The translations under genes and the position numbers were made by a program. From Physella acuta (lineage: Eukaryota > Mollusca > Gastropoda > Physidae), in contig NW_026731697.1 of assembly GCF_028476545.1 (NCBI RefSeq), positions 1,275,001-1,339,000 on the forward strand: 64,000 bases of DNA, in the 5' to 3' direction. Position 1 is the stretch's first letter. Every line of letters starts with the position of its first letter. Positions 23,830-33,785 of this stretch are shown piece by piece. The notes beneath the pieces were generated by a model that was not told the DNA's origin, searched no databases, and saw nothing but the letters and a program-made list of their open reading frames with translations.

Positions 23830-24204
23830 CTCACACTTGAGGAAGATATTATTGTCGTTATTTCATACTCTCAACTTAAACATCAAACGTTTCACGTGAT
23901 TGTCGTCGCTTTTGATGATTGTTGCAGTTCAAACAGCTTTTACTAATACAATTTGCATAATGATTGGTCAAATCTTAGCTTTCTATGAATATTTAATAAA
24001 GAATATATTTGAGGCTTTATTTAAGGAATAAATTTGAGTAGTGGTTTGAGAGTACGTTGGGTGTACCTATGACGTCATGAAACGACGCGTAGCCGGGATT
24101 TTCGTAAGCAACAGAGATGTGTGATGACGCCACGATCTTGCTGAGGCAACGTTTACACATATAATCTCCTCCCATATGTCAATAGGCTCTGGCTCGTATG
24201 TCAG
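23830..24204. other. intron 1 spacer
   Basis: No repeat or gene recognised. Confidence 0.5.
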
Positions 24205-24330
24205 TGTACCACGTGATGCCCGGAATGTCACGTGTGTTATTGTGACGGTCACGTGCCCCGACCAGAGCTAGCGCCGCGGGCCGAGCTAAGATAAATAGTT
24301 CATGGTTGGCTTTTAAAAGCCAAGTTTTCA
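24205..24330 (+). promoter_or_regulatory. E-box trio with TATA-like element
   Basis: Three CACGTG E-boxes at 24210, 24229 and 24250 are spaced 19 and 21 bp apart (about two helical turns). A GC-rich patch, GATAAATAG at about 24290 and the 18-bp perfect palindrome TTGGCTTTTAAAAGCCAA (24306-24323) follow. It looks like a compact bHLH-responsive promoter, but no exon is identified. Confidence 0.35.
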
Positions 24331-24434
24331 CTCCAAATATTCGGCTGCCGGCCTGTGAACGGTCTAGCCGGGCCTTCCTGGCTTGTTATGGTGGGGTGGT
24401 TCTGTCTTCTACAGGGCCAGGTGGGAGGGGGGGG

Positions 24435-24622
24435 CAGTGGCGTAGGCAGGGGGATTAGGGGGGGGGGGGGTCATAACCCCCCCATAGACCCCTCGGTATA
24501 TATAAAAAGTATAAGGGGGGGGGTGCAAATCGAAAGTTTGAGGGGGGGTGCAAATCGAAAGTTTGTCCCCGGGTAAAAATTGGAACCAACCCCCCCTTAA
24601 GACGATCCTGGCTACGCCACTG
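24435..24622. mobile_element. hAT-type MITE, family B (188 bp)
   Basis: TIRs CAGTGGCGTAGGCAGG and CCTGGCTACGCCACTG flank a G-rich core with GGGGTGCAAATCGAAAGTTT repeated twice. It inserted in a G run: flanking 8-mers GGGGGGGG and GGTGGGGG fit a duplicated homopolymer target but are weak evidence on their own. Confidence 0.82.
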
Positions 24623-25571
24623 GGTGGGGGGGGGGGGTGCTTGGAGATTGTGTGTCAAGTTGTTTTGACCCAAGTTTTCTTCACTAATATTGATATTGTT
24701 TGCTGAGAATTTGTTTTCTATCAATTAAAAAAATATTTTGAACAGGAAAAACAGCGGAATAGTCATAAAATTTTCTAACATAGTGTCAAGTCATACAGCG
24801 CTGCCAACAGAGAGGGGAGGGAAGGGGACACTGTAACTTCATTTTAATTCTGGGTTTTTTTTTTTGGACGATGCGTGATAATAAATATTGAAAGTGGGGG
24901 ATGGGGGGGGGGATGTCGATTGAATGGCGAGACGCCATTTATGATCGACGCGTCATAGATCGAAGAAAAAAACCCAGCTCAAATGGAACATAAATCAAAC
25001 CTCTCAGCATCAAGACCCCCCCTGTAACAAGACCCCTTCTGTATGGACCCCACTAATATTAGCCCTATCTGTTATAAAACTCGTCTCAGTATCATGACCC
25101 CCCCCCCTGCCATCTGCATAAAGACCCCTCTAGATCAAAACCCCCCTCTGTATGTATCTAGACCACCCGTGTGACAAGCCCGCCCCCATCCCGCCCCTCC
25201 ACTTTAATTGGTTCTGCTCCCCCAAATGATACATGACCACGTCTCTTCCCCTTGAATTAACTCTCTGGTAACTATCATGGTGTAAGTGAGAGTTACCCGC
25301 CCCTGACAGCCACCCCCTTTGTATCTTATCAAAGCTAATCTCTGGCGAATACACCACACGGAAATTCGGACATTTTATTAGTAAACATTGGGATAGAGGG
25401 AGACAACGAGCACACTAATTGGTTCTCTCGTCTTAACTTAGATGAATTTTTTTTTTCTTTACTCGAAATTTTTCTCGCCAGATGAAGGAAACATTTTTTT
25501 TTGGTCAGACTTTCTGAAATCTGGCCAAGTGGCATTCCCACAATTCCAGACATAGGAAACAGATACAGCCA
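24623..25571. other. intron 1 spacer with C-rich patches
   Basis: AAGACCCCYYCTGTA-like degenerate repeats lie at 25010-25160, and a small hairpin AATGGCGAGACGCCATT is at about 24922. No gene recognised. Confidence 0.5.
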
Positions 25572-26075
25572 GTGTGACGGTGGAGGTTCAGACCGTGGTT
25601 GCTCTCTTTGTTGGCTATACATGTTCCTGGCCCAGTGTATGTTGGCTATACATGTTCCCGGCCCAGTGTGACGATGGAGGTTCAGGCCGTGGTCGCTCTC
25701 TTTGTTGGCTATACATGTTCCTGGCCCAGTGTATGTTGGCTATACATGTTCCTGGCCCAGTGTATGTTGGCTATACATGTTCCCGGCCCAGTGTGACGGT
25801 GTAGGTTGAGACCGTGGTTTCTCTCGTTGTTGGATGTACATGTTCCTGGCCCAGTGTATGTTGGCTATACATGTTCCTGGCCCAGTGTATGTTGGCTATA
25901 CATGTTCCTGGCCCAGTGTATGTTGGCTATACACGTTCCTGGCCCAGTGTGTGTTGGCTATACATGTTCCTGGCCCAGTGTATGTTGGCTATACATGTTC
26001 CTGGCCCAGTGTATGTTGGCTATACATGTTCCTGGCCCAGTGTATGTTGGCTATACACGTTCCTGGGCCTGCCCC
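25572..26075. repeat. 31-bp minisatellite with higher-order units
   Basis: The basic unit GTTGGCTATACATGTTCCTG plus GCCCAGTGTAT occurs about 14 times. A ~36-bp insert (GAGGTTCAGRCCGTGGT...CTCTTTG) interrupts at intervals. Confidence 0.95.
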
Positions 26076-26130
26076 TTGTGACTAGATCCGGTTTATAGCT
26101 GTGTTTGTTCTTCCTGTTTTTCTTCAATAT

Positions 26131-26579
26131 TGGTCGTCTATAAATGACGTCACGCTCCTAGGTGAGAGTTTGGGGGTGGAGGTGGGGGTCTTAACTTTGT
26201 GAAGATGTGGAACGAGGGGATGAAGGGGATGAAGGGGGTGGTTCAGAAAGTGTGACGACACACTTTTGCATTTTAAAAAGAAAAAGAAATCTTTGAAACT
26301 GAATATTTAAGCCGGTTATTCCGCGTTTTTTAAAAGGATGTGTTTTTTTTAATTGTGTTATAAATTGATTGCGATACTTAATGTTGACCGAGCCCAGAAA
26401 CTATTTTAGAAAGAAATACACGTTTGAAACAACAGAAACTTCAATTATTTTTTAGTGGGGGTGGGAGTAGTAGGTTGAGGTGTGACGTCATTTAGGCGGA
26501 GGAGGGGGTCATCTGGTGGGGAAAGGGGAGGTAAAAATCGTCAAAAATAGCGTGACGTCATCTACGGTTGACTGATCCC
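26131..26579 (+). mobile_element. PIF/Harbinger-like MITE, degraded copy
   Basis: The left end GTCTATAAATGACGTCACGC, the internal GTTCAGAAAGTGTGACGACA and TTTTTTAGTGGGGGTGGGAG, and the right end AATCGTCAAAAATAGCGTGA with TGACGTCATCTACGG correspond in order to the reverse complement of the intact element at 50106-50495. TIRs are eroded. Non-coding. Confidence 0.8.
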
Positions 26580-26985
26580 TCCAAGATTGACTAAAAGAGT
26601 TCAACGAATTTTGTGACGACAAAACAGATCACGTGCTTCAACTCAACCAATGGCTGACAACCCACACAAGGCGGGCTGTCAGCGGCGGTTTACCTGTGAC
26701 ATGTCAGACGTCACTCGGTGTTAATTCAATACATTCTTTGCAGGGGCGTAACAAGGGTTAGCGGTAAATGGATTTTGACAGTTCAGGCTGCGCTACCAAA
26801 CAGGATTGATTACATTTCAAGCATTAAGTTCTCTTATCCTATTTCTAAGTCTACTGCTAATCTTAGCTTGAAACATAACTATCATCTTAATCCTAGCATT
26901 AACCATTTGGGTTAATTAGCTTTGTTGGCCACAATTTTAAGAAAAATAAATGTAACGTAAAGCATCGCTCGTAAAAATGTGTATA
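26580..26985. other. intron 1 spacer
   Basis: No repeat or gene recognised; a short frame at 26718-26915 matches nothing. Confidence 0.5.
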
Positions 26986-27085
26986 ATTTAACGATAACAT
27001 AAAATTGTGATCTTGTTACTGTAATTTAATGATAACATTGTATTGTTATCTTCTTACTGTTATACAATGATAACATTATGTTGGC
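26986..27085. repeat. ~38-bp repeat, left block
   Basis: Two to three units of GTAATTTAATGATAACATTG plus TATTGTTATCTTSTTACT. The same unit reappears at 28795-28870 beyond the LTR fossil. Confidence 0.8.
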
Positions 27086-27234
27086 TTGTACTATATTGTT
27101 TATTTTTAAGTAAAATGGTAACTTGGGTGCTTATTAAAGGGGCTAAGGTGACTGGTACTAGTTACAGAAACCCAAGGGGTTAATTTAAGATATTGGTGAT
27201 GAGCAGGCCAGGGGAAATCTAAAATTTAATTAAA

Positions 27235-28736
27235 TGTTATCGGCTCACTCTGGTCGTTAAGGGCTGCGAGCTCTATGCAGGTGCATGAGTGGCACGTAAT
27301 GCTGGGAAGACACCCGCGGTGATTTATGTCTAAAGTTGAGTTCGGGCATGCCGCTGGACGTCCCGGTAGAATCATTTCTCATGATCTCTGTTGTGGTCAG
27401 TTGTCAGGTGTGAAACGCGGCGGGAGTACCGCGTGGTCGTGCGTTAGCTCGAGCGGTGTATGACACGATCGTTAGCCCTGAGACAACGGGAAGATCTATA
27501 GCGGTCAGTTATCGGGTGTTCAACGCATGGGTGCATAGTGACCGGTGTTATCTCGGACGTCGAGAGATGGGACGGAGCCCAACTCGGGTTCTATAGCTCT
27601 AGGGAGATGATAAGGGGGGTGAGACTAACCTATATATGAGGAAGGGCGACTATGTTGAGGCCTCTCTCTCTCCTACACACGTATCGGAGGCTAGACACGA
27701 TGGTCTAGGCCTCGAATGGTGGCAGCCTTATGGCTGGCCACTAAGGCTGGATTATGGTCCCAGCCGATGTTTTGTTGCTGTACATATGTGCTTCGTTCCA
27801 GATATTTATATATGTGACCTGATGTTTATACATGTGGCCGATGTTGTACCAGTGGCCAACGTCTGCCGTGTAGATATGTTCTTCGTTCCAGTGGCCATTA
27901 TCTTGGTGGCCCAATGTTTGTACCAGTGGCCATTATCTTTGTGGCCCAACGTTTGTACCAGTGGCTCAATGTTTATTTCAGTGGCTGGAAACTTCCTGCC
28001 GCTTGAGTGTCGAGCTAGATTGTTGTGAGTACTGATGAGTATTCATAGATGAACTTTAACCGTGTTTGATTAGTGGAATCAGAATTAGTGATGATAACAT
28101 TTACCCGTGTGATTCTGGGATTACATAAAAGTGCAAGTAGTAAAGTTAGAACTAGAGACGATGACATTTACGTTTTTGATTTTAAGATTACATAGCAGTA
28201 CAAGTGAAATTAGGACTAGGAAGAATAACTTTGACAAGTGTGATTCTGAGATTACATAAGCAATGCAAGTATTTAAGTTAGGACTAGAGGAAATGACATT
28301 CATATGTATAAATTCTGAGTTGTGTAAATGTAGGTTTTCTATCCACACTTATATATGTTTTCTATGAATTAATGTCAGTAACTACGGTGAATAATTCCAC
28401 ATCGAAATGTAAGTTTGATTATTTTTGTCTTTTTGACTTGTATTAGAAATTCAAGTGGTGTTTTCTTGAATATGAAAGACTGGCCAGGTCTAATTTGTAT
28501 TGTGTCTTTGCTTTTAACATATAAACCCTTGTGACGTCAAATGAAGATAAATAAATACATATTATGTGTGTTTACTATGTTTTATTTTTAGTTTAATATT
28601 GGTGTTGTATAGATTTTAATTAGTTTTGCTCAGGTCTTATTAGACCCCTTTGTAACCACGCAAAGGTGCACGGATGAGTGAATAAGATCACCTCTTCGGT
28701 TTAAACCCCCCTAACATTTGGTGTCAGAAGTAGGAT
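27235..28736 (+). mobile_element. LTR-retrotransposon fossil: one LTR plus primer-binding site
   Basis: Sequence 27235-28716 begins TGTTA and ends TAACA, the short inverted TG...CA termini of an LTR. Two bases later, TGGTGTCAGAAGTAGGAT (28719-28736) is complementary to the 3' end of tRNA-Leu but for about one base, the primer site used by many Gypsy-type elements. A TATATATG box lies near 27630 and AATAAA near 28549. Internal tandem units occur at 27830-27985 and 28040-28330. No gag, pol or second LTR follows, so it is a truncated fossil. The 5' boundary is less certain than the 3' one. Confidence 0.6.
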
Positions 28737-28794
28737 ATAAGAAATCTATTTCTCGAAGAACCCCTTACAATTACATTTCACATTGTAGCTGCAG

Positions 28795-28870
28795 TTTAAT
28801 AATAACTTTACTTTGGAATCTTTGTTCTGTAATTTAATGATAACATTACATTGTAATCTTGTTACTGTAA
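28795..28870. repeat. ~38-bp repeat, right block
   Basis: About two units of GTAATTTAATGATAACATTA plus CATTGTAATCTTGTTACT, matching 26986-27085. The LTR fossil therefore appears to sit inside a former minisatellite. Confidence 0.78.
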
Positions 28871-29149
28871 GACATTTAGCTCCAGCTAGGCTAGGTTACC
28901 TGTCTCCCGCCGTCTTAACGTTATCTCTCTTCCCCCCCCCCCCTACAGGTAACCCTGGGATTAAGGTTAACCGAGTCTGTCACAAGGGGTTAATTGGTGA
29001 CCTTGACCCGTGTCACGTGACTCGCTATTTCCCTGCTCTAACGCAGCACGTGATCAACTTATTGTCTTACCTGCTGACCAGGTAGATTAGTTCCAACCCC
29101 CCCCCCCCCCACACACACACATACACACACTATACGCGATCAGTATCTG
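28871..29149. other. intron 1 spacer
   Basis: C runs at 28933-28943 and 29097-29110. CAAGGGGTTAATTGGTGA resembles CAAGGGGTTAATTTAAGA at 27173, consistent with a local duplication spanning the minisatellite blocks. Confidence 0.45.
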
Positions 29150-29340
29150 TAGCACGTCCCTGAGTACACTCAGCTCTAATGGGTACCTGGCTTATGTTGG
29201 GGAAAGTAAAGGCGGCTGAGCAAAGTGCTGACCACACTATGCCGAGGTCAAGAACAAAATCAACTCAACTTCATCTGCCCAATATATCGTTAGGTCTAAA
29301 TGGGAATCTACTAATACTACTACTACTACGATTGTATGTT
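29150..29340 (+). mobile_element. tRNA-derived SINE, 5'-truncated
   Basis: GTCCCTGAGTACACTCAGCT through AAAGTAAAGGCGGCTGAGCA, CTGACCACACTATGCCGAGG and the tail AGGTCTAAATGGGAA match the body of the SINE at 9162-9425. The tRNA head is missing. It ends in (ACT)n. Confidence 0.8.
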
Positions 29341-29775
29341 GATGAAAAAAAAATAGAAGTCAGATTGTATGTTGATGTTAAGATCAAGTATAGCCGCCGG
29401 TCGGCAATTTTCTAATGAAGATCTTTTAACTTGGGAAATTGACCTGAGTCTTTACTAATGCATGTTGACAATTACATGGAGAGGGAAAACCGCGGGGGCG
29501 GGTACACTGGGATTATCACGTGATCACTTGTCACGGGCGACATGGGAACGGACAAGCAACAGGAAAAGACGGCTGTAGTGACGGATTGATGTCCAACTAG
29601 AATGGACACCTTCACACACCCTGGCTCCTCATATGGACACCTCCACACCCCCCGGCCGCTAGTGATTCATCCCCAAACATCCTCCAGCTGACACCTACTC
29701 TATTCTCGTCCCACATCTCGCGGGATCTCATTTGGTGTTGACCTCGCGAGGTGACTCTCTTAGGTCGGGACTAAT
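29341..29775. other. intron 1 spacer
   Basis: GATTGTATGTTGATG is repeated at 29329 and 29364. Otherwise unremarkable, GC-richer toward 29700. Confidence 0.5.
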
Positions 29776-29779
29776 CGAC

Positions 29780-29821
29780 GGGAATTCCCGATCGCGCCTT
29801 CTGTGTTGTTCGGGAATTCCC
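29780..29821. promoter_or_regulatory. paired kappaB-like palindromes
   Basis: GGGAATTCCC occurs at 29780-29789 and 29812-29821, within CGGGAATTCCCGATC in each case. The motif is a consensus Rel/NF-kappaB site. The two sites are 32 bp apart in intron 1. Confidence 0.35.
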
Positions 29822-31113
29822 GATCTCGCCACCAATGTAGCTTTGTTGAGGTAGCATAGCATCATCTTGTAGGAGATCGGTCATAGGTTGATAGCACAAT
29901 GGTACGGTGTTTGTTGATTGATGCTGCTGCCAAGGTACACACCAGTAGCCTCGATTTAAACCAGGATTTTTTTCTACTCTATATTTTTTTCTGAAGAAGA
30001 TACTAGCCGTACGCACCATTAGTAAACAGAATTCCAGAAAAAAAAATCAAATTTATTTTAATGGCATCACGTCAAAACAAACCCATTTATCAAGTTTACG
30101 TTTATGATAAGCTAAATCTTCTTAATACATAAATATGGGTTTGATCGAGATGAAATCTAATGCAGTATATTATTTTCATGCACTTGAAATATTTAATAGC
30201 TTTTTTTTTTTTACGTGTAGTAGTAATCTGAAATTGAATACAACATTCAACCATAAAGTAACGTAATCAACTGCTAGACGTAACAAAATGTTGGGGCAAT
30301 TGTAGTTAAAAAAAATGTTTATAAAAGGGGCGGTAGGTCGCCCAATATTGTGGTCACTATCGGCCACATCTGTAAAAACAATGACCGGACGAGGAAATGG
30401 ATTCGTCGTGTTGGCCATGTCGTGCAGGGAACTGAACCTGCTGACACGTGATACGTGGGGGGAAGGGGGGGGGGGGGTCGATGGGTGCAAAGTTGAGTGT
30501 GGACGTACCGGTAAGGGTTGTCTAGTCATGGACCGGTTGTCACGTGATTTGAATTGATGTAAACTTAAAACCTTGTTGTAGCAAAACTCGTCTGTCTTGT
30601 TATTGGTTGGTGGCCCCTGTCATGTGACTTTTTGAATGTGGTCTTACCTCTAGTTTTATTTCAAAGGTTATCTGTCTAGGCATTAGCACTGACACGTGGG
30701 CCACATTCCCACAAGGAGCAAAATCTCTTGTGCAACGTGTATTATGTGTGCGCAGCACTCTGAAATAATAATACAAGGATATACCTATATAACAAAGTGA
30801 CTGCACGGCAGGTTTAAAACTACTGCGCGGCTTACACGAAACAGTGGCCCGTGGGTGACCATAAACTAAGTTACATGAACTGTTTTTCTTTTTCTTCTTA
30901 ATTTTAGTGTTGGAAGAGATCCCCCTACAACACAATTAAGGATACATGTCAACTGGTTATGCGCCGTTGACTCAGATTTCAGCCTGCTTTTCTTTTTGGA
31001 TTCGCTTCCATAGCCTTTGCCCAATCAAGAACGAACTACAACTGTTTTTAATTATGTAAATTCATGCTTGACTAGATTACAACTGACCAATCCCCCCCCC
31101 CCCCATGTTGCAG
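29822..31113. other. distal part of intron 1
   Basis: No gene recognised. T11 tract at 30200, G run at 30463-30477. The last 30 nt before exon 2 are a C-rich pyrimidine tract and the acceptor TTGCAG. Confidence 0.55.
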
Positions 31114-31327
31114 GACCGTGGCGTGAACTCCTTCCTGTGGACCATCCAGCGCACCCCGCCCGCCTACCTGTTCGGCACCATCCACGTGCCCTACGACCGC
31201 GTGTGGGAGTGGATCCCGGACAACAGCAAGCTGGCCTTCACGGACAGCGACAGCGCTGTCTTCGAGCTGGACCTGACCAACCCCTTCACGCTAACCGCTC
31301 TCGCAGAGTGCCAGATGCTGCCTGAAG
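31114..31327 (+). CDS. tiki: TIKI exon 2: start of the TraB-like catalytic domain
   Basis: Residues 33-103 plus one base of codon 104. After DRGV comes [20 protein letters not shown] (37-56), holding the family's first GxxH motif GTIH at 53-56, whose histidine is a predicted metal ligand or catalytic residue. [15 protein letters not shown] (57-71) follows, then [20 protein letters not shown] with the conserved glutamate 83. It is strongly similar to vertebrate TRABD2A/B. Acceptor TTGCAG|GACC, donor GAAG|GTGAGT, exit phase 1. The domain is extracellular or lumenal and acts on Wnt amino termini. Confidence 0.95.
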
Positions 31328-31680
31328 GTGAGTGGGGTCAAGGTCACGAGAGGGAGTATAGTATAGAGGGAGGAAAGGGTGGTTAGGGAGTAGAGGGGTT
31401 GTTGGTCTTAGGGGTGTGGAGGGGGGTGGTCCTAGGAATAATGAGGTGGTTGGTCAGGGGTGTAGATAGTGTTCATGTGGGGTGAGGGAGTGGTTTATCT
31501 TAGGGGTGTTGAGGGACTGGAGGGTTCTTTGGGGATGGATAGGTGGTTGATCTTAGGGGTGTGGAGGGGGTTGAGCTAAGAGATGGAAGGACGGGTGGTG
31601 GTAGGGATTTATGTGGCCCTAAGTGTGTGTAGGAGTGGGTGGTTGAAGGAGGTGGATTTAGCGGTGGTCTCACCCCCGAG
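31328..31680. repeat. degenerate G-rich repeat at the 5' end of intron 2
   Basis: Loose units of TTAGGGGTGTGGAGGGGGTG and GGTGGTTGATCTTAGG follow the exon 2 donor. Period about 40-60 bp and poorly conserved. Confidence 0.6.
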
Positions 31681-32040
31681 GGGTTGGGGGTACTGTTAGC
31701 ACACAAGCATATCTAGCTGCGGGCCGTGAAACCGTCCGCCTCTCTATAGAGCTCCAGACAGATCCTTTCTGTGTAGTCCACAAGAGAGAGAGAGAGAGAG
31801 ACCCCAGAAACACCCACAGAGAGGAAATTTGACATTTTAATTTTGCTCGTGTGTCCAGTGACTCACGTGAACTTAACATAATTAAGACACGACTTAATGA
31901 GGGGATGTAATGAGGAGAGGTCTCAGGATTTTAAATATTTAATAATTAAGTAATAGTTTAGTCGTCGGGTAATTATCAAAAGCATTTAACGCCACCCACG
32001 GTAATAGTTCCTTAGGTCAGAAGTTTTTTCATAGACCAAG
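31681..32040. other. intron 2 spacer
   Basis: Contains (GA)8 at 31782-31800. Nothing else recognised. Confidence 0.55.
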
Positions 32041-32041
32041 A

Positions 32042-32213
32042 AAAACCTAGAAAGACCTACGTAGACCTACATAGACATACATAGACCTACACAGACCTAT
32101 CTAGAACTATACAGACCTATCTAGACCTACATAAACCTAGAAAGACCTACATAGACCTACATAGACCTACATAGACCTACATAGACCTACATAGACTTAC
32201 ATAGACCTACACT
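32042..32213. repeat. 11-bp minisatellite, ~15 units
   Basis: ACCTACATAG(A) units with ACCTAGAAAG and ACCTATCTAG variants. Confidence 0.93.
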
Positions 32214-32930
32214 ACTTTAGCTGCTCAATTTTGTTTTATTTTGTATGTTTTTCAAACAAAACCTTTTTTAACTCGTTTTGAGCTTAAACCATATGGTATT
32301 TTTCTTTAATCATGGCTTTTTTCGTGATTTTATCATGGCATTCTCTCGTGCAATAATGCTCTACCAGTCTAGTCCCCTTCACACGCTCCTTCGTGAAAGA
32401 CCATGGTGTTTCGCTGAGTTCAATTAAAATAAAAATGTTCTCACGTGACGTCATGTAGAAGATGATGGGAGAAATGACGTTTACAGCATTTAAATGGTTA
32501 TCACATCTTGGAAATTGTTGGACAGAATACTTCCGGCTAAATACTTCCGGTTGAAAATTTTCCGGTCTTGGTTGAAGGAGAGGGCTGTTTAGAAAGAAAC
32601 GAAACATAACACCGAGGTCCAGAATGAAAATATCGGGCGAGAGAAAGTGAAATTCTAGCCCACCTTTTTAAATAAATACCTTCCCCCAGGTGCTGTTCAC
32701 ATCATCGGCGCATTAAAAATGTATTATTTTACAAAACATGAACAGGAACAGAGCTGCGAATCAAATATATGTAGACCCCCACCCCTCCCTCAATGTGTTG
32801 TTTGGGTGCCGTACAATCTGGTGAAGCCGTAGCAAAAAAAATGTTTGGAGCAGACGACTCTGAGCGGCTTCCGGAAATACGTCATTTGTTTCTGTGGTTT
32901 CTGATCTAGGTTACATTAGCGCGACCTATT
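32214..32930. other. intron 2 spacer
   Basis: GAATACTTCCGG-type duplication at 32525-32560. No gene recognised. Confidence 0.5.
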
Positions 32931-33311
32931 GTGAAAATTTGTCCGACCTGTTCATTTAAAGGGTAAAATTTGTCCGACCTGTTCAGTTAAAGATAAAATG
33001 TGTCCGACTTCTTCATTTAACGGGTAAAATTTGTCAAATGTTTTATTTTAAGTTGTAAATTTCTCAAATTTATCCGTCTTTATTTTCCTAGGTGAGAATT
33101 TGTCCGTTTTGTTATTTTCCTAGGTAAGAATTTGTCCGACTTGTTATTTCCCTAGGTGAGAATTTGTCCGACTTGTTATTTCCCTATGTGAGAATTTGTC
33201 CGACTTGTTATTTTCCTAGGTGAGAATTTGTCCGACTTGTTATTTCCCTAGGTGAGAATTTGTCCGTTTTGTTATTTCCCTAGGTGAGACTTTGTCCGTT
33301 TTGTTATTTCC
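32931..33311 (+). repeat. splice-junction minisatellite upstream of exon 3
   Basis: About 12 units of ~32 bp. Right-hand units read TATTTCCCTAG|GTGAGAA and continue TTTGTCCGACTTGT. This is the same sequence as the exon 3 acceptor plus the first 20 nt of exon 3 (GTGAGAATTTGTCCGACTTG). Left units are progressively divergent and lack TAGGTGAG. Each right-hand unit carries a pyrimidine-rich tract, a TAG 3' splice site and an immediately adjoining GTGAGA 5' splice site. Confidence 0.95.
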
Positions 33312-33588
33312 TGTCACAGCCCTTTTGTATGACTGGGTTCATGGCACAAACTAAAGGCAAATAAAAACCACATTATTGGTGATTTTACAGTCTTTTATTG
33401 ATATCAGATAATATAGCAGCTATACTACTAGAACCACGACTTCAGTTTCGTCATCTCCTTGCGCTCTATCTACCTCTCTCTGCTTCCTTTCCTTAGCGCA
33501 TGCGCACACCCATCCTATATTTTATATTCATATCGCCTTTTTAAGATACATACTCAAAACACACATTCATCTACATTTAACTGTTACA
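33312..33588 (-). mobile_element. LTR-like fossil (solo LTR or TRIM), 277 bp
   Basis: The insert begins TGTCACAG and ends CTGTTACA, a TG...CA inverted terminus. A perfect 5-bp target-site duplication TTTCC flanks it (33307-33311 and 33589-33593), as in Gypsy, Copia or Bel-Pao LTR elements. On the minus strand a TATAAAATATAGG box precedes AATAAAAGACTG by about 150 bp, the order expected of an LTR. There is no internal region. The intact duplication suggests a fairly recent insertion. It interrupts the splice-junction minisatellite nine bases before exon 3. Confidence 0.8.
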
Positions 33589-33597
33589 TTTCCCTAG

Positions 33598-33747
33598 GTG
33601 AGAATTTGTCCGACTTGCTGCCCAGCGAGTTGTACTCCCGGCTACAGCGCCATCTTGATTACGTCAGGACCAGCATGCCCGAGTGGATGAGCGAGGAGCA
33701 GAAGCGGAAGGGGCTGTTCGCAGACTATCTCTTCAACGCCATCGCCG
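33598..33747 (+). CDS. tiki: TIKI exon 3
   Basis: Codon 104 (split) to the first base of codon 154: [20 protein letters not shown], then [18 protein letters not shown] and [12 protein letters not shown]. It matches the vertebrate segment running from GENLQDVLP to YLFNAIAG. The helical region sits between the two active-site motifs. Acceptor TTTCCCTAG|GTGAGA, donor GCCG|GTAATA, phase 1 on both sides. The exon begins with GTGAGA, so joining to exon 2 (...GAAG) recreates a plausible 5' splice site, the hallmark of recursive-splicing exons. The acceptor's upstream pyrimidine and branch region comes partly from the adjacent LTR-like insert. Confidence 0.95.
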
Positions 33748-33785
33748 GTAATACCACACTGCCTGCTGTAGTCGTTGTTGATGGG

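Noticed and set aside
27636-28028. 130-codon frame within the LTR fossil
   Set aside because: Built largely on the tandem ACCAGTGGCC region of the LTR; no match to Gag or any other family.
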